DNA of 64,000 nucleotides from Sindora glabra (taxonomy: Eukaryota; Streptophyta; Magnoliopsida; Fabales; Fabaceae): contig CM035234.1 in NCBI GenBank assembly GCA_020226215.1, positions 49,603,275 to 49,667,274 on the forward strand, read 5' to 3'. The notes below the pieces were generated by a model that saw only the letters and a list, made by a program, of their open reading frames with translations, did not search any database and was not told the DNA's origin. Position 1 is the first letter of the stretch; each line of letters starts with the position of its first letter. Of the stretch, positions 49,985 to 62,500 are shown piece after piece. Made by a program: the position numbers and the translations under genes.

Positions 49985-52420
49985 CATGGCATATTTTTGG
50001 ACCTTAGAAGGACTTTGTCAGTGCCTTGGTCAATTAGTCATTGGAATTCACAAAAACAATGATAATTTCTTTTGTAACAACTTTTTCTCTTATGAAGTGG
50101 CAGTCAATTTCAATATGTTTAGTTCTTTCAGGAAAAACAAGGTTAGACACAATATATAAGGCCGTTTGATTGTCACACACAAACTCTATAAGACCTAGTA
50201 TATAAAGTTTTAGCTCCTATAACAACTATTTTAACTCTAAGTTCATATGTAGCCAATGTTATAGCTTAATACTCTGCTTTTGCATTTAATCTTGCCACCA
50301 CACTTTACTTCTTACTTTTCTAAGAAATATGATTTCCTCCAAAAGGAATACAATAGTTTGAAGTAACGCAATGATCATTTAGAGAACCTAGCCAATTAGC
50401 ATTTAAAAAACTAACAATCTGAGTGTGTTCTTTATTCTCGTATAATAAATTATTATTTGGGTTTCCTTTTATGTAACAAAGAATTTAAACTACTAGTCAA
50501 TCATTTTTAGATCCAATGAATATCACACAATGAATTAAGGAATTGACTTATCACACTTAATGCAAAAGAAAGGTTTAGTTGAGTGATTATAAGATAATTT
50601 AGTTTTCTAATAAGTTTGTGATATCTTCTTGGATCTAAAAATAGTTTGCCTTGATTAAGTAATAGTTTAATATTTGGATTTATAAGAGCATCCATAAGTT
50701 TATAATTCATCAATCTTTTCTCATTTAGTATGTTAAAGGTATATTTGCATTGAGAGATAGAAATGTTAGAATGGGATTGAGCCACTTCAATGCCAAGAAA
50801 ATACCAAAGTTTTCCTAAGTCCTTTGTTTGAAAATGATAAAAAATATGCTACTTGAATTGATCAATACCACCCTAATTACTTTTTGTAATAACTATATCA
50901 TCAGCATAAATAATAAGATATATAGATTAAGAAGTAAATGAATGATGATAAAAAATAGTGATCCGCTTCATTTTAACACATGCCAAACTAAGGTTAAAGA
51001 GACTACTTAAAACCATATATAGATTTTTTCTATAGACAAACTAGATTGGTCTCCTCTTAAGCAACAAACCCTAAAGGTTGCTCTATATAAACTTCTTCTT
51101 TAAGATTTCCATACAAAAATGTATTTTTAAATCTAGTTGATGTAGAAACTAACAATTAATGGCTATAAAGACAAAAAAAATGAATTGATGTAATTTTGGC
51201 AATAGAAGAAAGTGTCATCATAATCTAGGTTAAAAATCTGAGTGAAGCATCTAACAACTAGTCTAGCTTTCAACCACTTATTTTTTCATTAGAGCCAGCT
51301 TTGATAGTGTACATTCCATGACATCTAACATTAGATTTACTAAAGGGAAAAGGAAACATATCCCATTTACCACTAAGTTTTTAATGTTATCATCTCATTA
51401 AGCATCGCTTGATGCCACCTTGGGTAAAAAAAAGCTTCTTGTACAATTTTAGGAATAAAAATAAAGGCCAACATAAAAATAAAGATAGAATAAGGTGTAA
51501 ATAAATGATGATAACTTAAAAATTATAAATAGATAAGGGTTACAAATGAAACAAGTATCTTTATAGAGGGCAATAGGAAGATTGTTTAGTAAATTTGAGA
51601 TAGAAGAGTCCATGAAATCAGGCAATAAACTAATAGGTACATTATCAATTATTTAAGGTTCAATTGGGTGAGGACATCATTGATAAGTGATAAGAAGCCA
51701 TTCTTATGGTAAACTTAAAGGAACCTGAATTGAATTAAGGATTGAAAGGGGTAAAACCTTAGATATGGGGATGGACTCCTTAGAAGAAGAAAAGAAATAA
51801 AAAGTTTCAAAAAAGGTAACACTAGCAAACATGAAATATTTTTACTAAACTTAGAGATAGCCTTAAATAGCCTATAAAACATATTTTATAGAACAAGTTG
51901 ATAATTTATCTTTTCCTATAATGAGATCATAAACAAAATAAGTAGACTTAAAAATACGAGGAGAAAGTTTATATAAAAATTCAATTTAGTACAACAAAGA
52001 ATAATGCATTTGATTTTTTGAAATAGATGAAAACATGTAATTAATTAAATAACAAGCTATCAAGATAACATCATCCTAAAAATGAAAAGGAACATTCACA
52101 TGTAATAAAGGAGTTCATGCACTTTCAACGAGATAGTAATTTTTCCTTTCAGTAGTCCTATTTAGTTGTGGAGTGTGAGGATATATGGATTGATAAACGA
52201 TGCCTTATGATGATATGAAAGACACAAAAGATACAAAATATGTCTCTTCTTGTTTGGATGCCTTGTACTGAAGAAATTATCTTTTAATAAATTCCTAAAA
52301 CTGTGGGTAAAAAAAAAGAGATGATTAATCAGATGATTCAAGACCAGATTTAACAACATTGGAAGAAGTTTAGAATTAGACATAATGGGTGTAAAAAAAT
52401 ATTTTGAATGGTCAGAAAAA
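49985..52420 (-). pseudogene. integrase-RT-RNase H remnant of copia C
   Basis: From the right: integrase C-terminal remnants (about 52000-52400); the KARLV-x-x-FTQ segment of RT (about 51235-51270); the RT active site, intact as YADDIVI (50888-50908); and the connection region KDLGKLWYFLGIEVAQS (about 50770-50822). The frame 50507-50785 carries ISQCKYTFNILNEKRLMNYK and LDPRRYHKLIRKLNYLIITQ, which are standard copia RT C-terminal motifs. RNase H follows (NAKAEY at about 50275, the EAEY motif), ending in the C-terminal tail near 49990. Many stops and frameshifts. Confidence 0.85.
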
Positions 52421-53099
52421 ATGGAGGAAGAAGGCTAGAATAAGGATTCTGAGTACAAAGGAGGCCTAAATAGAGAAAGGGCTTTATTTTAGGTGATTTA
52501 GCTGGATTTTTAAGTTCATAAAGAAAAGCAATTTAGTTTTGTTTAAGTTACAGATGGAAGCTATGATGCATCACAATAAGAAGATTTTGTAATAGCAAAA
52601 ATGTAGAGGTCTAATGCTCATATTGATAAACTAAGGCTACAGATGGAATCAACAAGAAACCATGATCGATGTCAGGTGGCATGTGTAGCTCATGCATGCC
52701 TGGGACGATGGTTGATGGAATTCATGCACATCTAGGAAGGTAGCATGTTAGTGAAATGCACTGGCAAAGGTGGCTGAAAATTTGCCAAAGAAGCAAATGC
52801 TATTAGTGATTTTTTGGGAAATTGGGGTACTACTTTGTGAATCAAAGAAATCATATGGTTATTTTGATGTTTGAACATTTTAATGTTTTCGATGCAATAC
52901 TATAGTTTCTGAGATTAAAAAAATAGGTTTATGTTTGGAATTGTTTAGGAATGTGTTTTTGTTTTGACTAGATTTGATTGAAGAATAGAAAAGAGCAAAA
53001 TAACAATTTTGGGCAAAGTTTGGGTTTTATTTGGAAAAAAAAAGGAGTTGAAGCTCAATAGAGAAAGATTGCAACAGAAGCAGAGTCCTATAATTTGAA

Positions 53100-53113
53100 G
53101 GCTTTGATACTAA
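53100..53113 (-). other. Primer-binding-site-like sequence of copia C
   Basis: The minus strand reads TTAGTATCAAAGCC, 8 bases inside the LTR, a mutated TGGTATCAGAGCC. Confidence 0.55.
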
Positions 53114-53121
53114 CTTGAAAT

Positions 53122-53331
53122 TGTTGAAATGGTTTAAGAAAATCATTTTAGTCTTGGTTTATTATATAATAGAAATACAATCAATATCCTTTAATGCTAA
53201 TTAATGCAAAGGGAATTAATTTGCCTAAACTTCTGCTAATCACTCTAATCACGAACTAATTTTAAGCATATATTGACAATACAATTAACAATATTTAATT
53301 ATATTTAATAATATTTAATGAACTTCAAGCA
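53122..53331 (-). repeat. 5' LTR of copia C
   Basis: TGTTGAAATGGTTTAAG...CTTCAAGCA on the plus strand; partner of 49743-49953. Confidence 0.8.
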
Positions 53332-53479
53332 AACATAGTCAATACGAAAGCATTTGCCATTGATATAGCAACATGAATAGCTTATCATATTACAAATATT
53401 TAGATTAGACTATTTACACTATAGAAAATGTTAAGCAACATTCAATCATGTTAAAGCCATAATAATCAAGTAAGAATGG

Positions 53480-56400
53480 TCCACTACTAGCTCTAAAGGA
53501 ATCTATAAACTTATCGTCATAACAAATCATATAATTAAACATGCCATGAAAAGAAAAAATAAGGAAAGTCCAAACCATGATAGGAGTTCCTTAAAGTAAA
53601 GTAAGATTTGTATAATCCAATAGGAGATGAGTCCTATGTATTCAAGATCAAGTTCTTAAGCATTGAGGTATCATTATAATCTAGCTCTAAATCTTGATTC
53701 CAAATTGATGAAAATGGAATAAGATAATTGGAAAACAATCATATGAGTTAAACCACTATTCTTCAACAACAAAAAGCATATGTACTTCTTAATGGTACCC
53801 AAAAAGTTACTAAGCAAATGTAACCCTTAGTAGTATTGTATTAACCACCAGTGCTCATGAGCTCATACAAACAATTGAACTTAGGATTTCCAGCAATATC
53901 AATTTAAAGCTTAGGTCTAAAAAAGATAGAGTGTTGGAAGGAAAATTAGTCTGAAAGCAAATAATATGAATGCATTTGCCATACAATCATTAATTTTTAG
54001 GTCAAACTTGGATTATTGAATTAGAATTTAGCCACTACAAAGTAAACATAGATAGCCCATTATATAATAAAACTCTCTAATAGCAAAGAAAACTTCAATA
54101 ATACAGTTTGAACTCATACAACATTCAAGTGAGGGAAAAAAGGGAAAATTTTAAAGTATTAACATTTAGAAGAAATGGTAATTTAAATTTTTTGAATAAT
54201 AGATGGTTGTAAGAGATGTTTTGTATATTCATCTAATACACATAATAAAATTGAACAATATTAAAAAATAAAAAGATGTTAAGTACTATAGAAAGTGATA
54301 ATTTAACTCACAATCTTGATAACATGGTTTCTCATGGTATGCCCTTGCTACTTGGATGTTTTCTTTTCAATCTTGCAAATTGTGCTTCAAATTGCCAAAA
54401 ATATTATTGTAACTTTCTCAGCAACACTCATTGTTGACATTAACATCCATTTATAGTTTAATAATCATAACATCACTTTTTATGAAGAAAATCTATAGGA
54501 ATGCTGAAATGACATCTTTGATTGGTAGGGTTCCAATGAAAAATATGAAAATACTTCTTTACCAATTCCATAAGGTTGGCTAGTTCCTCTCCCAAACCTC
54601 TATTATCATAAAAATCATTAACTACTATTGTAAGCACCACATTTTTTGCCTATGATATATGGATATTAGAAAGTTTAGGTCAGTAAAGTGTTGTTGCACT
54701 AGAAAAATAGTAATAGACCAATTTTTTCCTTGCAAATTTTAGCTTGTCTAGTCTACTCACTATAACCCTTTACATAATGTTATATTATAGTCTAAACCAT
54801 TGTTATCAAATTATAAATCATATCGCGAATTGATTGGTTAAAATTTTAAATTGTAAATTGAAATGAATCATGAATTAGTAAGATTCAAAAAGCATATAAA
54901 AATAGTATATATTATTTTTTTTTACCTTTAAAGAAATTCCATTTCAAAGACATAAATGCATTATCTTAAAATTTTCTTATCTTTTCTGTAACCTTTTTTT
55001 TTCTTTTCTTGAAAAGAGGATTAGGAATTTAGGGATCATTATATTAAAATAATAGAGGAGATAAGGTGGTGGGGTTACAACTATTAAAGCTTAAAGGTGA
55101 AATGGAATTTTAAAAGGCTCGGTAATACTGTTATAGGGTTATATACAACACTGTTGATGAAGTTGAAATTGAAAATAAGGTTTTGGGGTTGAAACTAAAA
55201 ATAAGGTTTTTTAAAGATGGAATAGGGGTTAAATAGACTTCACATGACTTTATTAAGGGTTTTTTCTTAAAAAAAAATGCAAATTAGGCTTACTTTTATG
55301 TGTTGGGTCATGCAAAACCCAGGTTGGGTTCTGTTTACAACCTAATTTGCTGGAATTCTCTAGCTTCTCTACTTCGCATCAGTTATCCTTTACTAAAAAA
55401 CAAAGACGTGGCTGATTTAGCTTTTCAATTCAATTTAGAGACCTAATTCATACAATTTATACATAATTCATGATTGAATCACAATGATTCAAAAGCATTA
55501 ATGATTCATTTAAAGATTTACATTATTTTATGTTTTGTGTCAAATTGAACCATGCAATTTGAATCGATAATTGGATGATTCTGACTATATTGGTCTGGAT
55601 ACAATGAAATATTTTCCTTTAGTTGAAATTGAAACAAGAAACCATCTTAATGACACACATTTATATCCAATATTAGATAATGCAAATATTTAATAGTAAT
55701 AACAATAGAAAGACAAAGAAAAAACTCTTGGATAAAACTAAAAGCAATATAGTGAGAAATACAGGAAAAACTTGACTAGATTTCATGTTAGAGAATCTCT
55801 AGCTATGCTTGTTGCAAATTATTCACAAAAGATACCATACAATCCTAGTTGTTTGAGTTATTCATGATATATTGATTGGTGGTTAAAGTTTTCAATTGCC
55901 AAGTTTAGGATTTCTTAGTTCCAAGATTTTAAAACCTGGATCATAACTATAAGGACTTTAACATTAGTGGAGAAAAAAGAGAAAGTAGATTGGGGTAGGG
56001 AAAAGAAACCATCAGAAACCACCTCTTTTATGTTTTTAAAATTCTAATATTATTAACATTATAATGGTTGATGAATCTCCTTTTTAAAAAATGCACCAAA
56101 TTTGTATAAGAAGGGAACTTAAGAGCATTTTGACCTAAAGTGACATAAGATTAAATTTTGAAGATCCTAGCATTGTATAGAAGTGTAAAAGCATTATTAT
56201 ATAAAGAGTTTAATGCAAAAAATCACCTTATGGTCAATATATTTACAAAATCTATCAACATAAAATGGATAAGAAGTTATATCTTGTTTAGGAGATGACT
56301 TGTTCATGCATTTTGTTTCACCAAAATTGCTTTATCTAGACTTGTAGTGAATTATAAAACATTATATAGCTCTAAAACGACATTAACATCCTTCAAGTAT

Positions 56401-56640
56401 CCCTTTAAGGAATTTGAAAATTTATCTTCTGAGTATTGATCAAATATCTCTACAAAGACACAATAAACTAATTAGCTTTCTAATCTCTGTCTCCTATAAA
56501 GAATGCAAACAATTTAATGACACACTTAAAGAGATGTCATATCCATTAAGATATAATAGACAAAATGCCATTGCACATTTTGTGGGATCTAAGAATACAT
56601 TTTCTTCGCCATAGACCTAGTGTCTATTTTTCCAGAACTA
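53480..56640 (-). pseudogene. KS: ent-kaurene synthase (diterpene synthase) pseudogene, C-terminal two thirds
   Basis: Kaurene synthase turns ent-copalyl diphosphate into ent-kaurene in plastids, the entry to gibberellin synthesis. On the minus strand, separated blocks match the family in order. 56539-56640: YGEENVFLDPTKCAMAF then LLYLNGYDIS. 56060-56455: QYSEDKFSNSLKGYLKDVNV then VLELY; its end, near 56033-56080, reads INHYNVNNIRILKT. 55860-55915: LNLAIENFNHQSIYHE. 54540-54765: RLDKLKFARKKLVYYYFSSA, then VVLTIVVNDFYDNRG. 54305-54440: STICKIEKK and HVIKIV. 53840-53990: FLPTLYLF and GNPKFNCLYELMSTGG. Gaps between blocks agree with introns. Several blocks carry stops (a TGA and a TAG within the 54540-54765 block) and frameshifts. 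The metal-binding DDFFD reads NDFYD, losing its first aspartate. The plastid peptide and N-terminal domain are not visible. Motifs favour kaurene synthase or a kaurene synthase-like enzyme over other terpene synthases. Confidence 0.82.
54770..55780. other. Long intron of the pseudogene, or inserted repeat DNA
   Basis: About 1 kb with no terpene synthase motifs, lying between two adjacent conserved blocks. It contains AATTCATGAT/ATCATGAATT-like palindromic motifs near 54865 and 55470, suggesting an old inserted repeat, but no termini could be defined. Confidence 0.35.
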
Positions 56641-57271
56641 TGATGTTATCAACTAACATTTCAATGATTTTACAATAAATATTAGAAGTATGCTAGAAAA
56701 ATAAGGAGATATCAAATTTAGCTCACTTTTACTTTTTAGCCATGTTTTCCCAACATGCCTTTCTCAATTCAGCAATTAGAAGGAACTATCCAATAGTTGT
56801 GGCTGGAAGGATTGGAAAGTTCAGCTTCTTCTATTGAGCATCCAATCTAGCATTGACATCAATTGCATAGTGATGGTCAAAACCTTTCAATGCAACAGCT
56901 TGAGAAAGCATGAAAAGTCATTAGTAAGAGAATGATGCCTATAACACAACCATTTGAACAAAATAGCATAGAAGTAAGCACTTCCAACCTTTTAAACAAC
57001 TTCATTGGTCACTCTTGGAAAGGACTTTCTTGAAGCCTAAGCTATAGCATTAGCACAAAAGAAACCTTGTAATTGAAACATCATTAAAGCAGATTAAGTA
57101 CCACTAATAGGCTAATGATGAAAAAGAATAGCAGAAGCTTAAATAAATCACAACTTTGGTTTTTGAGCAAGAAATAGATCAAGGTTAGTTAGATATTTGG
57201 CATGCATCCAGAAAGTTAATAAAACTTTCAAATAGAATGGATAGACATGACTAATATTAACATACCCATTT
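56641..57271 (-). other. Unassigned coding-like segment upstream of the pseudogene
   Basis: On the minus strand, frames at about 56760-57140 give protein-like strings (FQLQGFFCANAIA, ASRKSFPRVTNEVV, GSAYFYAILFKWLCYRHHS, KGFDHHYAIDVNARLDAQ, LNFPILPATTIG) broken by stops and shifts. They do not match the N-terminal domain of kaurene synthase that I would expect here. This may be a second decayed gene or gene fragment; family not recognised. Confidence 0.3.
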
Positions 57272-57276
57272 ATCAA
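57272..57276. repeat. Target site duplication of copia D, left copy (ATCAA)
   Basis: Identical to 63898-63902. Confidence 0.9.
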
Positions 57277-57406
57277 TGTTAGTAGGTAAGCAATATTATG
57301 TCCCACATCGCTTATATCTTACAACATATAACATGTATTATATTATATATAAAGATTGCCTAACTTGATTAAGAGTATGACATTACAAATTCTTTTTTAA
57401 CTAACA
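57277..57406 (+). repeat. 5' LTR of copia D (130 bp)
   Basis: TGTTAGTAGGTAAGCAATAT...TTTTTTAACTAACA, with TGTTAG/CTAACA inverted ends. Same length as the 3' LTR, with no indels. Confidence 0.95.
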
Positions 57407-57420
57407 TGATATCTCAAGCC
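57407..57420 (+). other. Primer-binding site of copia D
   Basis: TGATATCTCAAGCC directly after the LTR, a mutated TGGTATCAGAGCC. Confidence 0.8.
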
Positions 57421-57799
57421 ATCTAAGTATCCTTCTCCTACCTTAATCAACAAAAATAAGGAAAAACTTCCTCTCTCTTTTCTTTTCCTTTTCTTTTCTT
57501 TTTATGCATGACTAAGGTTATGATGGGCTGGTGGCAATTTAGGCCACATATTAATGAAAGCCCAAACCTTAAAGTTACTGTTTAGTGACAGCGTACGATA
57601 GTAGGGTGTGATAGTATTATCTAGCATTGTTGAAGTAGTTCCAATCACTAAAAGGAGGATGTAGGTACACCAAACGACAGATAGCAATAAGGCGATCCAG
57701 GTGAGGCAGTACATAATCTCACACACATGGATATGTAGTAGTGTGTGAAGCCCGCATGCAGAGGAAAGTGGTAGTGCATGGCAATTCAAAAGTGGTAGT

Positions 57800-59469
57800 G
57801 TTGGAATTCAGATTATCATATGCAGCAGAAATTCAAAAACTTGATCCGAATTCTACCTAGGATCCATGCAAAAGACATAAATCAATGATTAGGATTTTAC
57901 CTATTGGGCACTCGTGTTTCTACTGATCAAAACTTGAGAGAGTAGATGAATCAAATGCCGATTGGGAGGTACAACGTCTTTACGGTTTTCACATGGACTG
58001 AATAACGACCTCTCACACTTCACGAATTTGCTAGGATGCATTTCTCTCTCTAGGATTTAGGATTGGATATTTTTTGAGTGATTTAGGGTTTTGGGAGCTT
58101 ATATACGTGTGTAAAAGTACTGCCTTCAAGTCCCTTTTTATAGAACTTAGGCAAGCCACAATCTTAGTCTTACTAGAATAATGCCTCCAAAATCCTAATT
58201 ACACTTAACAACTTATCTTATCCTTATCCTAGAGAGAGTGAGGAGAGATAGGACTTATCTATTAATTATCTAATATTAGATAATAATATTATCTCATAAT
58301 ATAAATATCTTAATATTTAGATAATTACATATAGTTGTCAAATATCAAAATAATATTATTTCATAATATATTTATCTAATATCTGATAACATAATTATTT
58401 AATATTACTTTAATATCAAATAATATTACATAATATTATATATATATATATATTACGTAACAACATATTATCATTCTTAATAATAATATATATGCACGAA
58501 AATAAGTCTAATTAATTGAATATTAATATAATTAAAGTCCAATTAATTATTATCTTATTCCTACTCCTTTTGTGTGACACTGTAGGTTTTTACTATGTTT
58601 GATAATGACTCATTATTGAGTCATAAACAGTGAGTGGTATCTAGCAATACATCACTACCACTCAAGTAGTAAGAATGTCTGTGATTCGATATCCACCTAA
58701 TACATGATCAACGCTTTGCATCATAATCCCTTTTGTAATATCCAAATTGAATTGGAGGTGTGGAGTGTGTTATCCTTATCAATGTTCAATTTATATTTCT
58801 TGATACTGAGTAGACTTTAAAATAAATGATCAATATCACATATTGATCTATTTGAGCATGGGCATGCATTTCTAAGTCTTACTCAATTAAGAGACCTAAA
58901 GATATATCTCTTTTTTTATAAGAGTAACAAAATCCCATCTACATCACCACTTTCCTATGCATGATTCGTGACACACTCAATCAACGCTTTACTTGTCATC
59001 CCAATCAAAGGTGACATAAGACGACATTAAAGTGAGTAACCCCTCATGTAGGGAATCGTAGTGACTTCAGGTCAAAGTACTATATGCAATTGTGACCATA
59101 TGAGAACTACTAATGACACAAGTTTTATTCATACAGTATTCTCATAGTGGGCCAGTCCAGTACATTTGTTTAGTAACAATGTACTCATGTATTGACTTGA
59201 TATCATATATTCATGATTCATAATCATCAATCACTATACATGCCAATCTCGATGTACTATTACTATCCTTTGTTGTAATAATACTTGATTAAGGGCATTT
59301 TAGAATAGTAAAACTATTCCAGGGATAATTATTATATTAAGTTATAAATTGTACAAAAAATTAAAAATAAAATATAATAATTACATTGCCTGAAATAAAA
59401 CATAATACATTGTATATTATTTTAATCATTTATATGATTAGTTCCTAAGACACACATCAATACTTGACA
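57800..59469 (-). mobile_element. Solo LTR nested in copia D (1.67 kb)
   Basis: It runs from TGTTGGAATTCAG to ...ATACTTGACA, so TG...CA ends. Its layout parallels the complete LTR of copia A in the same orientation: GGATCCATGCAAAA about 55-65 bases in from the left end, a middle with CAGGTCAAAG, then GTACTCATGT and GGGCATTTxAGAATA near the far end. On the minus strand a TATATAAG box sits at 58098-58105. There is no internal region, so it is a recombination-derived solo LTR of a copia family related to copia A. A clean 5-bp duplication is absent; instead an imperfect CAATTCAAAAGTGGTA repeat lies on both sides. Confidence 0.75.
58098..58105 (-). promoter_or_regulatory. TATA box of the nested solo LTR
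   Basis: The minus strand reads CGTATATAAGCTCC, a strong plant TATA match about 300 bp from the U5 end of the LTR, comparable to the position in copia A. Confidence 0.5.
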
Positions 59470-59559
59470 ATTCAAAAGGTGGTAAACTTTGGTCAGGTGC
59501 TGTTACAATGGTCCTTGAGTCATTTTATGAGGTTTATTTTGCAATTTGGTAACTCCAAC

Positions 59560-62500
59560 AGTATGTTTCCACTTTTCAACTAATTCTTTAGTTTATAATG
59601 TGCTATCTAGAAAAGATTATTCATCATGGATGATAGTTTTGGTATGACCAGTAAGTTTTGGGCTCCTAAAAGTCCAAAAGAATAAAAAAGAGACTTTAAG
59701 TCTAACTTTTCAAAATTACTTCCAGTTGTGGGAAAATAATTAATTGAAAATTGGATGTTGAAGAATAACAATATGTTACCTAGAAAAAGGTGGTTGAATA
59801 TTATTTTTATAAGGTTCATATACCGCATTATCTCACTTAAGAAGCCCCTATAGATAATTCAAATCAATAGGAAGTTGTAAAGGATCATCGATTATTTAGG
59901 TTGGTGTGTAACATTCTAGCTAGTAAAGTTAAAAATAATACTACTCATTATCGTGCTATTAAAGAGTTGTGATAGTCTATTGAATCACTATATTAAAAAA
60001 AAGGATGATATAAACTAGATATATGATTTGATTATGTCCTTGTTTTGATCAAATAAAAGAGGTAAGGTCAATGCTCAAATTTACTAACTTCAATTGCATT
60101 TATAAATAGTGAAATTATCTTCTGCCCATTACTAGTAATATTAATGAAATGTATTCTCAATGATAATAATTAGCAGCTTTATTTTATCTAATGTGTTTAC
60201 CTCCTAATCTTAGCACAACACATCAAGTTTTGTCTAGTTTTAAGCCACTCACTCAAAAAATAGCTTATTATAGAGTTCAGAGCTCCGTCTTCAAATGTGA
60301 ATGAGTCAGCTACATTAGTTAGCTTAAGCACTTAAGGTGGTCATGGTAATACTAAAGGTGGTAGGGGAAGAAAGTAAGGTAAGGTAACTATAGTGAAGGA
60401 GAAAGAAGAAGAGATTCACTTTTTATCTATTATTACTATTAAAAACAAGAACATATTAAGAAATTCTGCTTGAAATTGGTGGGAAACAATATACAGCTAT
60501 TTAGGTTTGCATATGTGGTAAAGGAATAAAAAATAATGGTAGATTACTATCTAATTATGAATATACTGAATATTTGCAATTGAAAGCCTCATTGCAGTCA
60601 CCACCTACCTAACCCACTACCACAATAGTTCAAATAAATAATCCCACTGCATGCCTCTCCAATTCCAATTCTAGATGGTTCATGGATTTCAGAACCACTG
60701 ATCATGTAACAAGTCAAATAGGCATCTTGTCTTTCTTTAATATTTCTTATCTTTCTCATGTTACTTTAGCTAATAGGTCTACTACTTCTATTGTTAGAAG
60801 TGATATAGTTAATGTCACTTTTGATATTTCTCTATCTAATATTTTTTGTGTCCAAAACTTTTTGTTTAATTTACTTTCAGTCAACTAACCAAATTACATA
60901 TGCTTATAAATGTAGTGTTTTCTTCTTTCCTAATTATTGTATTTTTTAGGATCTATTGACGAAGAAGATTTTTGATAGCGAATATGAATTTGCAAGATTG
61001 TATGTGTTGGATGAAAAAGTTACTCAATCAATTATTGTTACTGCTATCCCTACTCTATATTAGTTGCATTATGGCATTGGTCATCCTTCATTAATATCTT
61101 TACTAAAGTAATGTCCTAGTTTAGAATTTGTTTTTTATTTAAATTGTAAGTTTTGTCAGTTTGCTAAACAACATCATAAGTCCTATGTCCTTAAAGTTCA
61201 TAAGTGGATTTCATCCCCATTTGAATTAGTGTATTTGGATATGTGGGGACCTTATCCAGGTATTTCAAAATCTAGTTTTCATTATTTTTTATCTTTTGTA
61301 GATGATTATTCAAGAATGACTTGGCTCTTTTTAATGAAAAATCATTCATGGTTTTTTTTAATATTTTTTATACTTTTCATGATGAAATCACAAATCAATT
61401 TCATATAACTATTCATATTTTACAAAGTGATACTACTAAAGAGTATTTTTCTAATAGTTTTTAACTTATTTATCATAATATGGTATAATTTATCAACCTT
61501 TCTATGTAGTTACTCCGTGACAAAATATAATAGCTAAATGGAATAATTGATATTTATTGGAAGTTTCTCATGCTTTTTTATTTTAAAATGAATGTTCCTA
61601 AAGTTTTTTAGACAAATGTAATTTCCACAACTTGTTTTTTGATTAATCACACGCCTTCTTCACTTCTTGATAGGTAGGTGCCCTTTTTACTTTGTTTCTC
61701 TCTAAATCCTTATTTCTTATTCCCTTATGTATTTTTGGTTATGCATGTTTCCTTCATGATAATAGTCCTTAAGTATCCAAATCGGTCTTTTAAGTATCTT
61801 TTTTTTAGGTATTCTTGTACTAAAAAAGGGTATAGGTGTTTTTCTCCTTAATTAAATCATTATCTTGTCTTCTGATGTTACAAATTTTGAATTTACCTTA
61901 TTTTTTAGGATTTCTCCATCTTCATCTAACTTATGAGAATAAAAAACTATTGATGAATACTTTCATGTGCCTTCTCCTTTATAGGGTTCACAAGCTCCTC
62001 CAAAATAAAATGGGTTCAACTCTTATTAAATATGTTTATCCTTGTAAAGTGTAAGCATCACCTTTACTGCTCCTTCCTTACCATATCTTCCACCTATGTC
62101 TTTTAATTTGGATCTACCTATTTCTCACCATAAAGGTAACTCTAGCCATCCTATTTTATTTCCACCTATGTGTTCTATTCTTCTTTACCTACTTCTTCCT
62201 AATCATTTATTGCTTCCTTAGATGCTATTACTATTCCTAAGTCATATTTTGAGACTTTTTCTCATGATAGGTGGTGTGTTGCTATGGAGGAAGAAATATC
62301 AACTCTTGAGGCAAATTGGACATAGGATGTTATGCCTTTACTCGATGGTAAATAATCCATTAGTTGCAAATGGATGTTTGTTATGAAAGTAAATTTGAAT
62401 GATTCAATTGCTCATTTAAAAGTACATTTAGTAAGCAAAGGGTATGCTCAAATTTATGGCATTAATTACTCAAAAACCTTTTCCCCTATAGTGAAAATTA

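Larger units (their letters stand above)
49743..53331 (-). mobile_element. Ty1/copia 'copia C', internally deleted, about 3.6 kb
   Basis: Two clearly diverged LTRs of about 210 bp in direct orientation bound the element. On the minus strand integrase, RT and RNase H remnants follow one another. The leader region (about 52450-53100) shows no gag or protease, so that part is deleted or eroded beyond recognition, which explains a length below the usual 4.5-5 kb. No matching target duplication was found (TAGAT on the left, AACAT on the right). Confidence 0.85.

Noticed and set aside
57502..57789. 95-codon minus-strand frame with cysteines and histidines
   Set aside because: Located in the copia D leader just left of the nested LTR; no domain, and the cysteine spacing fits no known motif.
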